Origin: Aeromicrobium sp. A1-2
GTDB taxonomy: Bacteria > Actinomycetota > Actinomycetes > Propionibacteriales > Nocardioidaceae
Assembly: GCF_003443875.1 (NCBI RefSeq)
Contig: NZ_CP027482.1
Location: 868,001 to 932,000 of the forward strand
Length of the DNA: 64,000 nucleotides
Direction: 5' to 3'
Shown: piece after piece, positions 17,185-25,521 of the stretch
Layout of the letters: the number at the start of each line of letters is the position of its first letter
Numbering within the stretch: position 1 is the first letter of the stretch
Translations under genes and position numbers: made by a program
The notes under the pieces: generated by a model
What the model saw: only the letters and a program-made list of their open reading frames with translations
Told to the model about the DNA's origin: nothing
Database searches by the model: none

Positions 17185-17190
17185 TACCGT
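17185..17190 (+). promoter_or_regulatory. Leaderless -10 box of the first DUF5819 gene
   Basis: TACCGT followed by six bases and GTG 17197. It fixes a start after the tRNA; the same frame is open further upstream and overlaps the tRNA. Confidence 0.5.
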
Positions 17191-17196
17191 GTGCGC

Positions 17197-17943
17197 GTGC
17201 CCCGGGTGAGTCTTCGGACGTTGTTCGTCGCGGTCAGCGTCATCGTCGTCGCGTTCCACCTCGCCGCCGTGACGTTGGCGGCGCTGCCGCCCAACCGCTA
17301 CTCCGACGCCGCGGCCCCGCGCACCGGTTATCTCCAGCCCTTCTTCACGCAGAACTGGCGACTGTTCGCGCCGAACCCGGTGGCGGAGGATCGGTCCGTC
17401 CTGTTCCAGGGCTCGTACGTTGCTGCTGACGGGTCGACCCGTCAGACAGCATGGGTCGACTGGACCGAGGTGGAGCTGGACCTGATCCAGCACCGGATCG
17501 TGGGCGGTCGGGCCGGCTATGTCACCAACAAGATGTTCCCGGCCCTGCAGTCGCGCTATGCCGGTCTCGGAACGAACCAACGACAGGCGGCCACGTCGAC
17601 CAGCGAGAGCGACCCGCCGGACTGGGCAGAGCTGCGTTCCTCGCTCGGCGGCTCGGGCCGGGCGGCGTCGGCCGCGACGGGATTCCTGCGCTACGAGAAG
17701 GCCGTCACACGGCTCGCGACGGATGTCCTGATGGCCCGCTGGCCCGAGCGCGACATCACCTCGGTCCGCTACACGGTCCGGCGACAGGGCGTCGTGCCAT
17801 ACGCCGATCGCGGCGGCTCGACCGCCGAGCGGGCCGCAGCCCGTCCTGAAGCCCGCGACCGGGTCAGCGGATGGCGGGTCCCGTCGCCCGGCCCGACTGC
17901 CGAGCTGGACGCGGTCGCCGAATTCGACCGGCGGCACCGATGA
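17197..17943 (+). CDS. DUF5819 family membrane-anchored protein (copy 1)
   Basis: A 248-residue protein with one N-terminal membrane helix (about residues 8-30) and a probable extracytoplasmic domain. The motif QNWRLFAPNP near residue 50 is typical of DUF5819. Also shared with the second copy in this window are WVDWTEVE, FLRYEKA, SVRYTVRRQGVVPYADR and SGWRVP. The frame is open upstream through the tRNA, but GTG 17197 is preceded by a -10 box at the leaderless spacing. It overlaps the HTTM gene by ATGA, so the two are made together. The biochemical function is unknown; SdpA-like partner proteins of HTTM enzymes are the nearest analogy. Confidence 0.82.
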   Translation: MPRVSLRTLFVAVSVIVVAFHLAAVTLAALPPNRYSDAAAPRTGYLQPFFTQNWRLFAPNPVAEDRSVLFQGSYVAADGSTRQTAWVDWTEVELDLIQHRIVGGRAGYVTNKMFPALQSRYAGLGTNQRQAATSTSESDPPDWAELRSSLGGSGRAASAATGFLRYEKAVTRLATDVLMARWPERDITSVRYTVRRQGVVPYADRGGSTAERAAARPEARDRVSGWRVPSPGPTAELDAVAEFDRRHR

Positions 17944-18887
17944 TCCGGCGGGCGGTCGACTGGCTGACCGAGGACAAGCACTCGACGTACGGGCTCTCCG
18001 TCACGCGGATGATCCTGGGCTTCATCGTGGCGAGCCAGCTCGTCGTCAACTGGGGCGATCGTCACTACACGTGGGGCGACGGGTCCCGGTGGACCGACAG
18101 TGTGCGCGACGGCCGGGGATGGCCGTCGTTCCTCGGCCTGTTCAGCCAGATCGGGGGGCTGGGCTTCGACCTGGCCTATCTCGCCACCATCGTGTTCGGG
18201 ATCCTGCTGATGCTCGGGTGGTACACCCGGGCCTCGACCGTCATGACACTCCTGCTGTGGATGTCGCTGTACGTCACCGACCCGTTCGTGGGGTCCGGTG
18301 GTGACGCGATCCTGCGGATGGTCCTGCTCTACCTGTGTTTCACCGATGCCGGCCGGCACTGGTCGGTCGACGCGCGGCTCCGGTCACGACGCGGCCAGGT
18401 CAAGCAGCTCATGCCGACGTGGTTCAGCGCGACGCTGCACAACCTCGCCGTGATCCTGATCGTGCACCAGATCGTGATGGTCTACGTGGCTTCGTCGTTC
18501 TGGAAGGTGCAGAGCGAGCTCTGGCAGGACGGGACTGCGGTCTACTTCCCGCTGCAGACCGATGCGTACTCGCCCTGGCACGACCTGCTGGGCCCGGTGT
18601 ACGCAAGCGCACCCGTGATCATGGGGGCGACCTACACCGCGATCGCGGTGCAGATGTTCTTCCCGGTCCTGCTGCTCTATCGGCCGTCGCGCTTCGTGGC
18701 GCTGATCATGATCACCGGGATGCACCTGGGCATCGGGCTGCTGATGGGAATCATGTATTTCTCTCTCGTCATGATTGCCGTCGATATGATCCTGGTCAGT
18801 GACTCGTCGTGGATCCGGGCGGCGAACTGGTGGCGCGATCGACGTTCGCCCGACGTCCCGGTGCCACCTACCACCGCCGGCGTGTGA
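17940..18887 (+). CDS. HTTM domain membrane protein (vitamin-K gamma-carboxylase-like, copy 1)
   Basis: A 315-residue protein with about seven or eight membrane helices and the HTTM signature regions: GWYTRASTVM, GGDAILRMVLLYLCF, RHWSVDAR and FWKVQSELWQDGTAVYF. The HTTM domain is related to gamma-glutamyl carboxylase and to SdpB. It is coupled to the preceding DUF5819 gene by an ATGA overlap. The pairing suggests a membrane complex acting on an exported substrate, but the chemistry is not known. The protein is basic at its C-terminus (WWRDRRSP), which is predicted to be cytoplasmic. Confidence 0.87.
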   Translation: MIRRAVDWLTEDKHSTYGLSVTRMILGFIVASQLVVNWGDRHYTWGDGSRWTDSVRDGRGWPSFLGLFSQIGGLGFDLAYLATIVFGILLMLGWYTRASTVMTLLLWMSLYVTDPFVGSGGDAILRMVLLYLCFTDAGRHWSVDARLRSRRGQVKQLMPTWFSATLHNLAVILIVHQIVMVYVASSFWKVQSELWQDGTAVYFPLQTDAYSPWHDLLGPVYASAPVIMGATYTAIAVQMFFPVLLLYRPSRFVALIMITGMHLGIGLLMGIMYFSLVMIAVDMILVSDSSWIRAANWWRDRRSPDVPVPPTTAGV

Positions 18888-18953
18888 GCCAACTCACTGA
18901 CGGGCAGCCGTCATAGCGGAATACGTCGGGTCATCGGGACCTAAGAATGTGGT

Positions 18954-18959
18954 TAGACT
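18954..18959 (+). promoter_or_regulatory. Probable -10 box for the LPxAG protein gene
   Basis: TAGACT in a 153-base intergenic region. Transcription would start near 18966 and give a leader of about 75 bases that begins with a small GACTG/CAGTC hairpin. No convincing -35 was seen. Confidence 0.4.
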
Positions 18960-19040
18960 GTCCGAGCAGTCTCGGTGCTGCACCTAGTCACGCCTACTGG
19001 GGCGAGCAACCCGCAGAAACAAATCAAGGAGCACTCCCAG

Positions 19041-20366
19041 ATGAATCACAAGCTTGCCAAGAACTCGGTGGCAGTCGGACTGGTGACGTTGATCGTCACC
19101 GCCGGCATGTCCTTCTCGGCCAACGGAGCAGACGCTCCCGTGGCGCAGGCAGAGTCCAGCGCCATCACGGCCACGGGTCTGACCGGCATCGTCGACAGCG
19201 GCGTGTGCCGCGCCGAGTCGGCCGGCCCCGCAACCGAGGGCTCCGGCACGTGTGGTGTGGGTCTGGGCGTTAGCCAGCCCGCCGTCACGTCATTCGACCA
19301 GACGGCCTCCACCGACCTCGACGGTGACAAGGGAACCTCCACAGCTCGCGCTGAAGTTGCCGGCACCGGCATCGACGCGCTGACGACGATCGACCTGTCC
19401 GGCGTCGAGGGCGATGTGCTCGGTATCGACACCGCCACGATCCTCGACGGCGTCATCGACGGCCTCGGCCCCGTGCTCGGCCCCGTGTTCCAGACGGCAC
19501 TGACGCCCCTCCTGAGCGCGATCCAGTCCGCGGCAGTCACGCCGGTGCTCGCCGCCCTACAGGATGCCATCCCGGTGTCCGTCGAGATCGGTGCCGTCTC
19601 CAGCACGTGCTCCGCAACGGCCGGAAGCCCGTCGACGATGAGCTCCACCGTCGCCGGTATCGACATCCTGGCCGAGCTCGCTCCGGGCAACGTCATCACG
19701 ATCCCGGTCACGCTCAACACGGACCCCAACTCCGCACTCGTGGGCGCCATCGCACCGAAGCAGATCGTCGACGGCCTGCTCGTCGGTATCAGGGCCACGC
19801 TCAACGACAGCCTGAACGGCGTCCTCGGACCGCTCGCGGACCTGGTCGGCACCGTCCAGGAGACTCTGGTCGACGCGATCCTCGATCAGGTCGGGCCCGC
19901 ACTGCTCGACCCGGTCGGCGAGGCGATCGTCCCGATCCTGGACGGCACCGTCAACAAGCAGGTCACGAACGACGACGGCTCCGTCGAGGTCACCGCGCTG
20001 AGCCTGAACGTGCTCGGCGACACCGCGACGCTCAACCTGGCCCGCACCAGCTGTGGCCCGAACACGCTGTTCGACGACCAGGCCGACGCCGATGCGAACG
20101 CTGACGCGAACGCCGATGCCGATGCGAACGCTGACGCTGACGCCGACGCAGTTGCCGATGCTGACGCCGATGCGAACGCTGACGCCGACTCGACCGACGC
20201 CGACGCGGTGGCCGACGCCGACGCGCAGGCCGACGCCGACGTGACGACTGCGCTGCCTGACGCCGGTGCGCCGAACCTGCTGCCCTTCTGGGCGCTGGGT
20301 CTGGCCCTGGTCATGTTCGGTGGAGCCGTTCTCGTCAACGAGAAGCGTCGCCTCGCGAACGCGTAA
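19041..20366 (+). CDS. Secreted repeat-rich protein with LPxAG-type sorting signal
   Basis: A 441-residue exported protein of unknown family. ATG 19041 follows AAGGAG with a nine-base spacer. Order: signal peptide (about residues 1-35), a domain of about 310 residues with four cysteines (SGVCRAE, GTCGVG, SSTCSA, RTSCGP) that could make two disulfides, a 53-residue Ala/Asp/Asn repeat, then LPDAG, a hydrophobic helix ([16 protein letters not shown]) and the basic tail NEKRRLANA. That ending is the layout of a sortase substrate with Ala in place of Thr in LPxTG. It lies between two DUF5819-HTTM pairs, which makes it a candidate substrate or partner. Confidence 0.8.
   Translation: MNHKLAKNSVAVGLVTLIVTAGMSFSANGADAPVAQAESSAITATGLTGIVDSGVCRAESAGPATEGSGTCGVGLGVSQPAVTSFDQTASTDLDGDKGTSTARAEVAGTGIDALTTIDLSGVEGDVLGIDTATILDGVIDGLGPVLGPVFQTALTPLLSAIQSAAVTPVLAALQDAIPVSVEIGAVSSTCSATAGSPSTMSSTVAGIDILAELAPGNVITIPVTLNTDPNSALVGAIAPKQIVDGLLVGIRATLNDSLNGVLGPLADLVGTVQETLVDAILDQVGPALLDPVGEAIVPILDGTVNKQVTNDDGSVEVTALSLNVLGDTATLNLARTSCGPNTLFDDQADADANADANADADANADADADAVADADADANADADSTDADAVADADAQADADVTTALPDAGAPNLLPFWALGLALVMFGGAVLVNEKRRLANA
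20082..20240 (+). repeat. Ala-Asp/Asn coding repeat in the LPxAG protein
   Basis: About 53 codons of GCN alternating with GAC, GAT or AAC, with irregular 12- to 18-bp units. It forms an acidic spacer just before the sorting signal, probably spanning the wall. Confidence 0.85.
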
Positions 20367-20378
20367 CCCTTCACCACG

Positions 20379-20410
20379 ACTGCCGGCCACCTCTTGAGGT
20401 TGCCGGCAGT
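20379..20410 (+). terminator. Hairpin terminator after the LPxAG gene
   Basis: 15-bp stem with one mismatch (20379-20393 with 20396-20410) and a two-base loop. It has no T-tract. It separates the gene from the second DUF5819 pair. Confidence 0.65.
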
Positions 20411-20450
20411 TGTGCGTCCGGGCGCCGCCGGATCCGTTGTCGTCAGCACC

Positions 20451-20456
20451 TAGGAT
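20451..20456 (+). promoter_or_regulatory. Leaderless -10 box of the second DUF5819 gene
   Basis: TAGGAT followed by seven bases and ATG 20464. An ATG at 20455 overlaps this box and is therefore less likely as the start. Confidence 0.6.
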
Positions 20457-20463
20457 GGAGATC

Positions 20464-21219
20464 ATGGACTCGGAGCCAGGCACGCCCGTGCCGTCGCGTC
20501 CGTGGCAGCGCTGGTCCATCCTGTCCCTCGCCGTCCTGGCGGCCGTCCACTCGGTCGTGCTGATGCTGTGGTTGGCGCCGTCCAGCCCGCTCCGCGACGC
20601 GGTCGGAAGCAGCAATCTGGCCTCGTACGTCGATCCGTACTTCCAGCAGGGTGACAACGGGGTCGGAATCGGTGCTCAGTTCGTCGACGAGTCGTTCAGC
20701 ATCCGTGCCCTGATCCGACCCGAAGGCGCCAAGAAGACCACGCTGACCACGTGGGTCGACGTCACAGCAGTCGAGCGCCGTTCGACGGTCCACGACCTCG
20801 ACCCGGCACGCGTCCACGCCACCGCCCGCCGGCTCGCGACCAACCTGAATCTCGCGATGTTCAATCTCGAGCCCGAGCAGCGCAAGCTCATCCGTTCGGT
20901 CAAGGCGCTCGATGGCGTCACCAAGGTCCGCGCCGCGCTGACCAAGAACGGCGCAAACGCCCGATCGATCACGTCATTCCTCGCGTACGACCAGATGGCC
21001 ACCCAGTTCGCATCGCTGTACGCGCGGTCGCTGTACGACGGCGACCAGGTGGTGCAGGTGCAGTACCGGGTCGGCCGTCGCACCGTGCCGCCATTCGCCG
21101 ACCGTGACAAGAAGACCCTTGCCGACGTGGACTACCGGATCTTCTACTTCGGCTGGCGCCTGCCGTTCCGCGGTTCGACCGAGGCCCGCGCAGCCTTCGA
21201 CTCCTATGTGAAGAAGTGA
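20464..21219 (+). CDS. DUF5819-like membrane-anchored protein (copy 2)
   Basis: A 251-residue paralogue of the protein at 17197-17943. It has one N-terminal helix (about residues 17-37) and the same order of conserved segments: YVDPYFQQ, TTWVDVTAVE, FLAYDQMA, VQYRVGRRTVPPFADR and FGWRLP. The central WRLFAP motif of copy 1 is absent and replaced by GDNGVGIGAQ, so this copy has diverged. It is followed after one base by the second HTTM gene. Its own leaderless-type promoter and the upstream hairpin suggest that the pair is expressed independently of the LPxAG gene. Function unknown. Confidence 0.78.
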   Translation: MDSEPGTPVPSRPWQRWSILSLAVLAAVHSVVLMLWLAPSSPLRDAVGSSNLASYVDPYFQQGDNGVGIGAQFVDESFSIRALIRPEGAKKTTLTTWVDVTAVERRSTVHDLDPARVHATARRLATNLNLAMFNLEPEQRKLIRSVKALDGVTKVRAALTKNGANARSITSFLAYDQMATQFASLYARSLYDGDQVVQVQYRVGRRTVPPFADRDKKTLADVDYRIFYFGWRLPFRGSTEARAAFDSYVKK

Positions 21220-21220
21220 C

Positions 21221-22315
21221 ATGGTTCAGGACATCTGGTGGCGTCTGAGAGACGCCTCGACCCACTTGCGGGATCGATTCGACGTCTGGGCGCTCGGCGG
21301 CAAACATGCCCTGCGCGGTGCAGCGGCCTGCCGTCTGGGCATCGGGCTCTCCGTGCTGGGTCTGCTGCTGTCGAACTTCTCCCGCCGCGACATGTGGATC
21401 GGGCAGGGCTCGGTCTGGGCCGAGCCCGCGCGCGCCGCGAGCAGGTTCCCCGAACTCGCACTCCTGCGCAACGTGAGCGGCGACGTCCTGACGGTCGTGT
21501 ACGTGGCGACGGTCCTTGCCGCGCTGGCCCTCGTCCTGGGATGGCACACCAAGGCAGCCAACGTGCTGACCTTCCTGGGTTTCATCGCGATCGTGGGTCA
21601 GAACCCCGTCGTGGGGACGCAGGGCGACAACCTGATTCGGCTGACCCTGCTGTGGATGCTCCTGATGCGCACGGGGGAGTACTGGTCGCTGGACGCCCGC
21701 AGGCACAGCGCGCTCGCCGCGGGCACCCGTGCCGCGCGACGCGCGGAGGACGACGTGCTGCCGCCGTGGCTCTCCACCGGGATGCACAACGTGGGCCTGT
21801 TCGGTCTTGGCGCGCAGACCATCCTGGTCTTCATGTCCGGTGGCCTCGACAAGGTCGCGCAGCCCGTGTGGCAGCACGGCACGGCGCTGTATTACACGAT
21901 GCAGCTGCCCGAGTCGCGGCCGTTCCCGTGGCTGTCGGACCTCCTGAGCAGCAGCTCGCTGGTTCTCGCGGTCCTCACCTACGCCGTCCTGATGGTCCAG
22001 CTGTTCTTCGGTCCGCTCCTGCTGCACCCGCTCAGTCGACGGCTCGTGCTGGGTCTGTCGATCGCGCTCAGCGTGATGTTCGCCGTGGTGTTCGCCGCGC
22101 CGTGGAGCTCGCTCGCGACGATCGCCGTGACCGGACTGTTCGTGTCCAGCGGCACCTGGGCCCGAGTCGACGTGCTCGTCAGACAGGCGGCCGGTCCTGC
22201 TGGTGACTGGCTCGTCCTTCGGTGGTACGACCTGCTCGACCTGCTCGATGCTGGACGCCACCGATTCGTGTTCCCTGCAGTCGACTGGGTCCGGATCACG
22301 GTCTTCCGTCGCTGA
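21221..22315 (+). CDS. HTTM domain membrane protein (copy 2)
   Basis: A 364-residue multi-pass membrane protein, paralogous to copy 1. Aligned segments are GWHTKAANVLTF, GDNLIRLTLLWMLL, EYWSLDAR, MHNVG and VWQHGTALYYTMQ. It has about 45 extra residues, mainly at the C-terminus, which ends in a basic tail. It starts one base after the DUF5819 stop and should form a complex with that protein. The domain belongs to the HTTM family related to SdpB and gamma-glutamyl carboxylase; substrate and chemistry are unknown. Confidence 0.85.
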   Translation: MVQDIWWRLRDASTHLRDRFDVWALGGKHALRGAAACRLGIGLSVLGLLLSNFSRRDMWIGQGSVWAEPARAASRFPELALLRNVSGDVLTVVYVATVLAALALVLGWHTKAANVLTFLGFIAIVGQNPVVGTQGDNLIRLTLLWMLLMRTGEYWSLDARRHSALAAGTRAARRAEDDVLPPWLSTGMHNVGLFGLGAQTILVFMSGGLDKVAQPVWQHGTALYYTMQLPESRPFPWLSDLLSSSSLVLAVLTYAVLMVQLFFGPLLLHPLSRRLVLGLSIALSVMFAVVFAAPWSSLATIAVTGLFVSSGTWARVDVLVRQAAGPAGDWLVLRWYDLLDLLDAGRHRFVFPAVDWVRITVFRR

Positions 22316-22328
22316 CGGTCATGCGCCG

Positions 22329-23540
22329 CTAGACGGCAGCCGCGACCCGGCGACCCGAGAGCACGAGCGCGATGACCGGGAGTGTCAGCACGGCCGCTGC
22401 TGCGTTGAGGGTGCCGAAGCCGCTGATGGCGACCACGATCCCGGCGAGCAGTCCGCCGAGCGCGCCGGCAAGATTCATGACCAGGTCGGAGAAGCCCTGC
22501 ACGACCGGTCGGTGCTCGGGTTCCAGCGAGGCGGTGAGCTTGGCCGCACCGGCGATCACCGACGCCGACCAACCGATTCCCAGCAGCACGAGACCCACCG
22601 TGATCTGGACGTCGGAGTGTCCGGAGGTGCCGGCGACCGCGACGGCAAGCAGCAGGATCACCTGCCCGAGGAGGATCGTCTGGTCTGCGCCCCACGCGTC
22701 GCTGAGCCAGCCCATCACGGGGGAGAGGGCGTACATCCCGGCAATGTGCAGGCTGATGGTCAGGCCGATCACCGAGAGCGCCGAGCCGTGGTCCTGCATG
22801 TGCACCGAGGTCAGCGCCATGACCGCGACCATCACGGCGTGCGACGAGCCGATCGCCCACACCGCGGTGAACGTGCGACCCCGGACGTGGGGGAGCGCGG
22901 TTCGGATGCCCCGCGGTGCTGGCGGTCCGTCCGCGAGGTGGATCAACGGGTCGGGGCGCAGCAGCACGAACGTGAGCAGGCCGGCGATCGCGAACCCGGT
23001 GGCGGAGAACAGCACAGGACCGGACAGGTCAGGCAGGCCGAGGCTGCCGGCGAGCGCCGCTCCGGGTCCGGTCAGGTTGGGGCCGGCCACGGCACCGATC
23101 GTCGTGGACCACACGACGATCGAGAGCGACCGCCCGATCTGGCCCGGTTCGGCCCGGTCGACGGCAGCGAACCGGGACTGCAGGTTGGCGGCGGTGCTCG
23201 CGCCGAACAGCAGCAGGCCGCCCAGGATCGCTGTCAGCGACTCGAGCTCGGCTCCGAGGACCACGATGGCCGCTCCGGCGGCGCCGGTCATCCAGCCCAG
23301 CGTGAGGGCCGGTCGCCGTCCCGTACGGGCTGCTATCGAGGACAGCGGGATCGTGAACGCGGCGGCGCCGAGCGTCAGCATGACGACGGCCATGCCTGCC
23401 CACCCGGAAGAGCCGCTGACGTCCTTGATCAGCAGCGCGCCGACCGCGATGCCCGCGCCATTGCCGATTCCACCGACGACCTGGGCTGACACCAGCACCC
23501 ACAGGATCCGTCGCTGGGCCGGGTCGGGGTTCGTCGTCAC
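22329..23540 (-). CDS. MFS transporter
   Basis: A 403-residue integral membrane protein with about 12 helices and family-like loops (SSIAARTGRRPALTLGW between helices 2 and 3, GWLSDAWGADQ in the second half). It belongs to the major facilitator superfamily as a probable drug or metabolite exporter. The substrate cannot be predicted. The GTG start is set by TAGATT six bases upstream. It ends 14 bases from the HTTM gene on the other strand and lies just downstream of an M13 peptidase gene with the same orientation. Confidence 0.87.
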   Translation of the reverse strand: MTTNPDPAQRRILWVLVSAQVVGGIGNGAGIAVGALLIKDVSGSSGWAGMAVVMLTLGAAAFTIPLSSIAARTGRRPALTLGWMTGAAGAAIVVLGAELESLTAILGGLLLFGASTAANLQSRFAAVDRAEPGQIGRSLSIVVWSTTIGAVAGPNLTGPGAALAGSLGLPDLSGPVLFSATGFAIAGLLTFVLLRPDPLIHLADGPPAPRGIRTALPHVRGRTFTAVWAIGSSHAVMVAVMALTSVHMQDHGSALSVIGLTISLHIAGMYALSPVMGWLSDAWGADQTILLGQVILLLAVAVAGTSGHSDVQITVGLVLLGIGWSASVIAGAAKLTASLEPEHRPVVQGFSDLVMNLAGALGGLLAGIVVAISGFGTLNAAAAVLTLPVIALVLSGRRVAAAV

Positions 23541-23546
23541 CCGAGC

Positions 23547-23552
23547 AATCTA
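23547..23552 (-). promoter_or_regulatory. Leaderless -10 box of the MFS gene
   Basis: On the minus strand TAGATT is followed by six bases and GTG 23540. Confidence 0.6.
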
Positions 23553-23560
23553 GTCGGGGA

Positions 23561-25504
23561 TCACCAGATGCTGACGCGGGCCTCGGGCTCGAGCCACAGA
23601 TCATCGTCCGCCGTGACGCCGAACGCCTCGTAGAACGCGGGGATGTTGCGGACGACCTGGTTGCAGCGGAACTCCGGCGGGGAGTGCGGGTCGATCGTCA
23701 ACCGGCGTACCGTCTCGGCGGGACGTACCTTCGACTGCCAGGCCTGGGCCCACGAGATGAAGAACCGCTGGTCCGGGGTCAGACCGTCGATCTCGGCCTC
23801 GCCCGGCTGGGTCAGGCGGAACGCCCGGTAGGCGATGCCGAGGCCGCCCAGGTCGCCGATGTTCTCGCCGATCGTCAGGGAACCATTGACGGTGCGGTCG
23901 TCCGCACCGTCGGGGGTCAGCGCGTCGTACTGCGCGATCAGCGCTGAGGTGAGCTGCTCGAAGGACGAGCGGTCGTCGTCGGTCCACCAGTTCCGCAGTG
24001 CACCGGCACCGTCGTAGTGCGAGCCCTGGTCGTCGAAGCCGTGGCCGATCTCGTGGCCGATGACCGCGCCGATCGCCCCGTAGTTGACCGCATCGTCGGC
24101 GTCAGCGTGGAAGAACGGCGGCTGCAGGATCGCGGCGGGGAACACGATCTCGTTCATCGTCGGGTTGTAGTACGCATTGACGGTCTGGGGCGTCATGTAC
24201 CACTCGTCGCGGTCGATCGGCGAGCCGATCTTGGCGAGCTCACGGTCGGTTCCCAGGGCGATAGCCCGGCGCGCATTGCCCAGCAGGTCGTCGGGCGCGG
24301 TCACGAGCGCGCTGTAGTCACGGAACTCGTCGGGGTGACCGATCTTGGGGTTGAAGGTGTCGAGCTTTTCGTAAGCCTTCTGCTTGGTTTCCTCGCTCAT
24401 CCACGCCAGCTCCGAGATGCTCTGGCGGTATGCCTCGATGAGGTTGCCGATCAGCTCGGTCATGCGCTCCTTGGACGCCGGCGGGAACTCCGTGCGGACG
24501 TAGATCCGGCCGACCGCTTCGCCGACGGACGCCTCGACGAAGCCGACTCCGCGCTTCCAGCGTGGACGCAGCTCGTCGGTGCCGCTCAGGGTCCGGCCGT
24601 AGAACTCGAAGTTGGCGGCGACGAACGGGGACGAGAGGTACGGCGATGCGCTGTGGACGACCTGCCAGCGCAGCCAGTCCTTCCATGAGTCGAGCTCGGC
24701 ATCGACCAGCAGGGTCTCGAGCCCTTCAAGGTAGGACGGCTGAGCGACGACCATCTCGGCGATGACTGGCGCGGGGATCTGCGCGGCCTCGGACCAGGCT
24801 GCCCAGTCGAATGACGGGGCGAGGCCCCGCAGCCCGTCGAGCGCCAGCAGGTTGTAGGTCTTCTGGGCGTCGCGGGACTCGACGCGGTCCCAGTGGAACG
24901 CCGCGATCCGGGTCTCCAGGTCCATGATCCGCTGGGCGCGGCCGTCGGCGTCGTCGAGGCCCGCCAGACCCAGCATCGTGGTGAGGTGCGTGACGTACGC
25001 CTCGCGGATCGCGGCGGACTCGTCGTCGCGGTAGTACGCCTCGTCGGGCAGGCCGATGCCTCCCTGGACGAGGTGGGTCACGTAGCGGTCGGGCTGACCG
25101 CTGTCGGGACCGATGTACATGCCGAACACGCTGCCCACTCCCTGGCGGTCGAGCGTGCCGAGCGTCGTGACGAAGCCCGCGATGCCGGTGATCGCATCCA
25201 CCTGGTCGAGCTCGGACTGCAGTGGAGTCGCGCCGAGCGTCTCGATGCGGTCCTCGTCCATGAAGCTCGCGTAGAGGTCGCCGATCTTGCGCTGCTCGTC
25301 GTCCTCGGGCGCCGTGCTGGCGGTCTCGATGATCGATCGGACTGTCGCCTCTGCCTCGTCGACGAGGGTCACGAACGAGCCGGCCGTGGCTCGGTCGGGC
25401 TTGATCTCGGCGTCGCGCAGCCAAGGGCCGTTGACGTGTCTGAACAGGTCGTCCTGGACGCGGATGGAGGGGTCGAACTGCGTCGTGTCTATGCCGTGGG
25501 TCAC
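23561..25504 (-). CDS. M13 family metallopeptidase (neprilysin/PepO-like)
   Basis: A 647-residue zinc endopeptidase of normal length for the family. The zinc site HEIGHGFDDQGS has His484 and His488, with the third ligand in GENIGDLGG. NAYYNPTMNEIVFPAAILQPPFF just before it is the substrate-binding stretch of M13 enzymes. There is no signal peptide, so it is probably cytoplasmic and degrades oligopeptides, like PepO. The GTG start has a -10 box six bases upstream that overlaps the -10 of the divergent siderophore-interacting gene. The MFS gene follows 20 bases downstream. Confidence 0.95.
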   Translation of the reverse strand: MTHGIDTTQFDPSIRVQDDLFRHVNGPWLRDAEIKPDRATAGSFVTLVDEAEATVRSIIETASTAPEDDEQRKIGDLYASFMDEDRIETLGATPLQSELDQVDAITGIAGFVTTLGTLDRQGVGSVFGMYIGPDSGQPDRYVTHLVQGGIGLPDEAYYRDDESAAIREAYVTHLTTMLGLAGLDDADGRAQRIMDLETRIAAFHWDRVESRDAQKTYNLLALDGLRGLAPSFDWAAWSEAAQIPAPVIAEMVVAQPSYLEGLETLLVDAELDSWKDWLRWQVVHSASPYLSSPFVAANFEFYGRTLSGTDELRPRWKRGVGFVEASVGEAVGRIYVRTEFPPASKERMTELIGNLIEAYRQSISELAWMSEETKQKAYEKLDTFNPKIGHPDEFRDYSALVTAPDDLLGNARRAIALGTDRELAKIGSPIDRDEWYMTPQTVNAYYNPTMNEIVFPAAILQPPFFHADADDAVNYGAIGAVIGHEIGHGFDDQGSHYDGAGALRNWWTDDDRSSFEQLTSALIAQYDALTPDGADDRTVNGSLTIGENIGDLGGLGIAYRAFRLTQPGEAEIDGLTPDQRFFISWAQAWQSKVRPAETVRRLTIDPHSPPEFRCNQVVRNIPAFYEAFGVTADDDLWLEPEARVSIW

Positions 25505-25509
25505 GCCAG

Positions 25510-25516
25510 TAGGCTA
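25510..25516. promoter_or_regulatory. Two overlapping divergent leaderless -10 boxes
   Basis: The heptamer TAGGCTA contains TAGGCT on the plus strand (six bases before GTG 25522) and TAGCCT on the minus strand (six bases before GTG 25504). The whole intergenic region is 17 bases, so the two start sites lie back to back and polymerase cannot occupy both at once. Confidence 0.65.
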
Positions 25517-25521
25517 CACAG

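Noticed and set aside
17046..22315. A genomic island integrated at the tRNA-Ala gene
   Set aside because: The accessory DUF5819-HTTM region begins right after the tRNA, but I found no integrase and no second copy of the tRNA 3' end downstream, and base composition looks unchanged.
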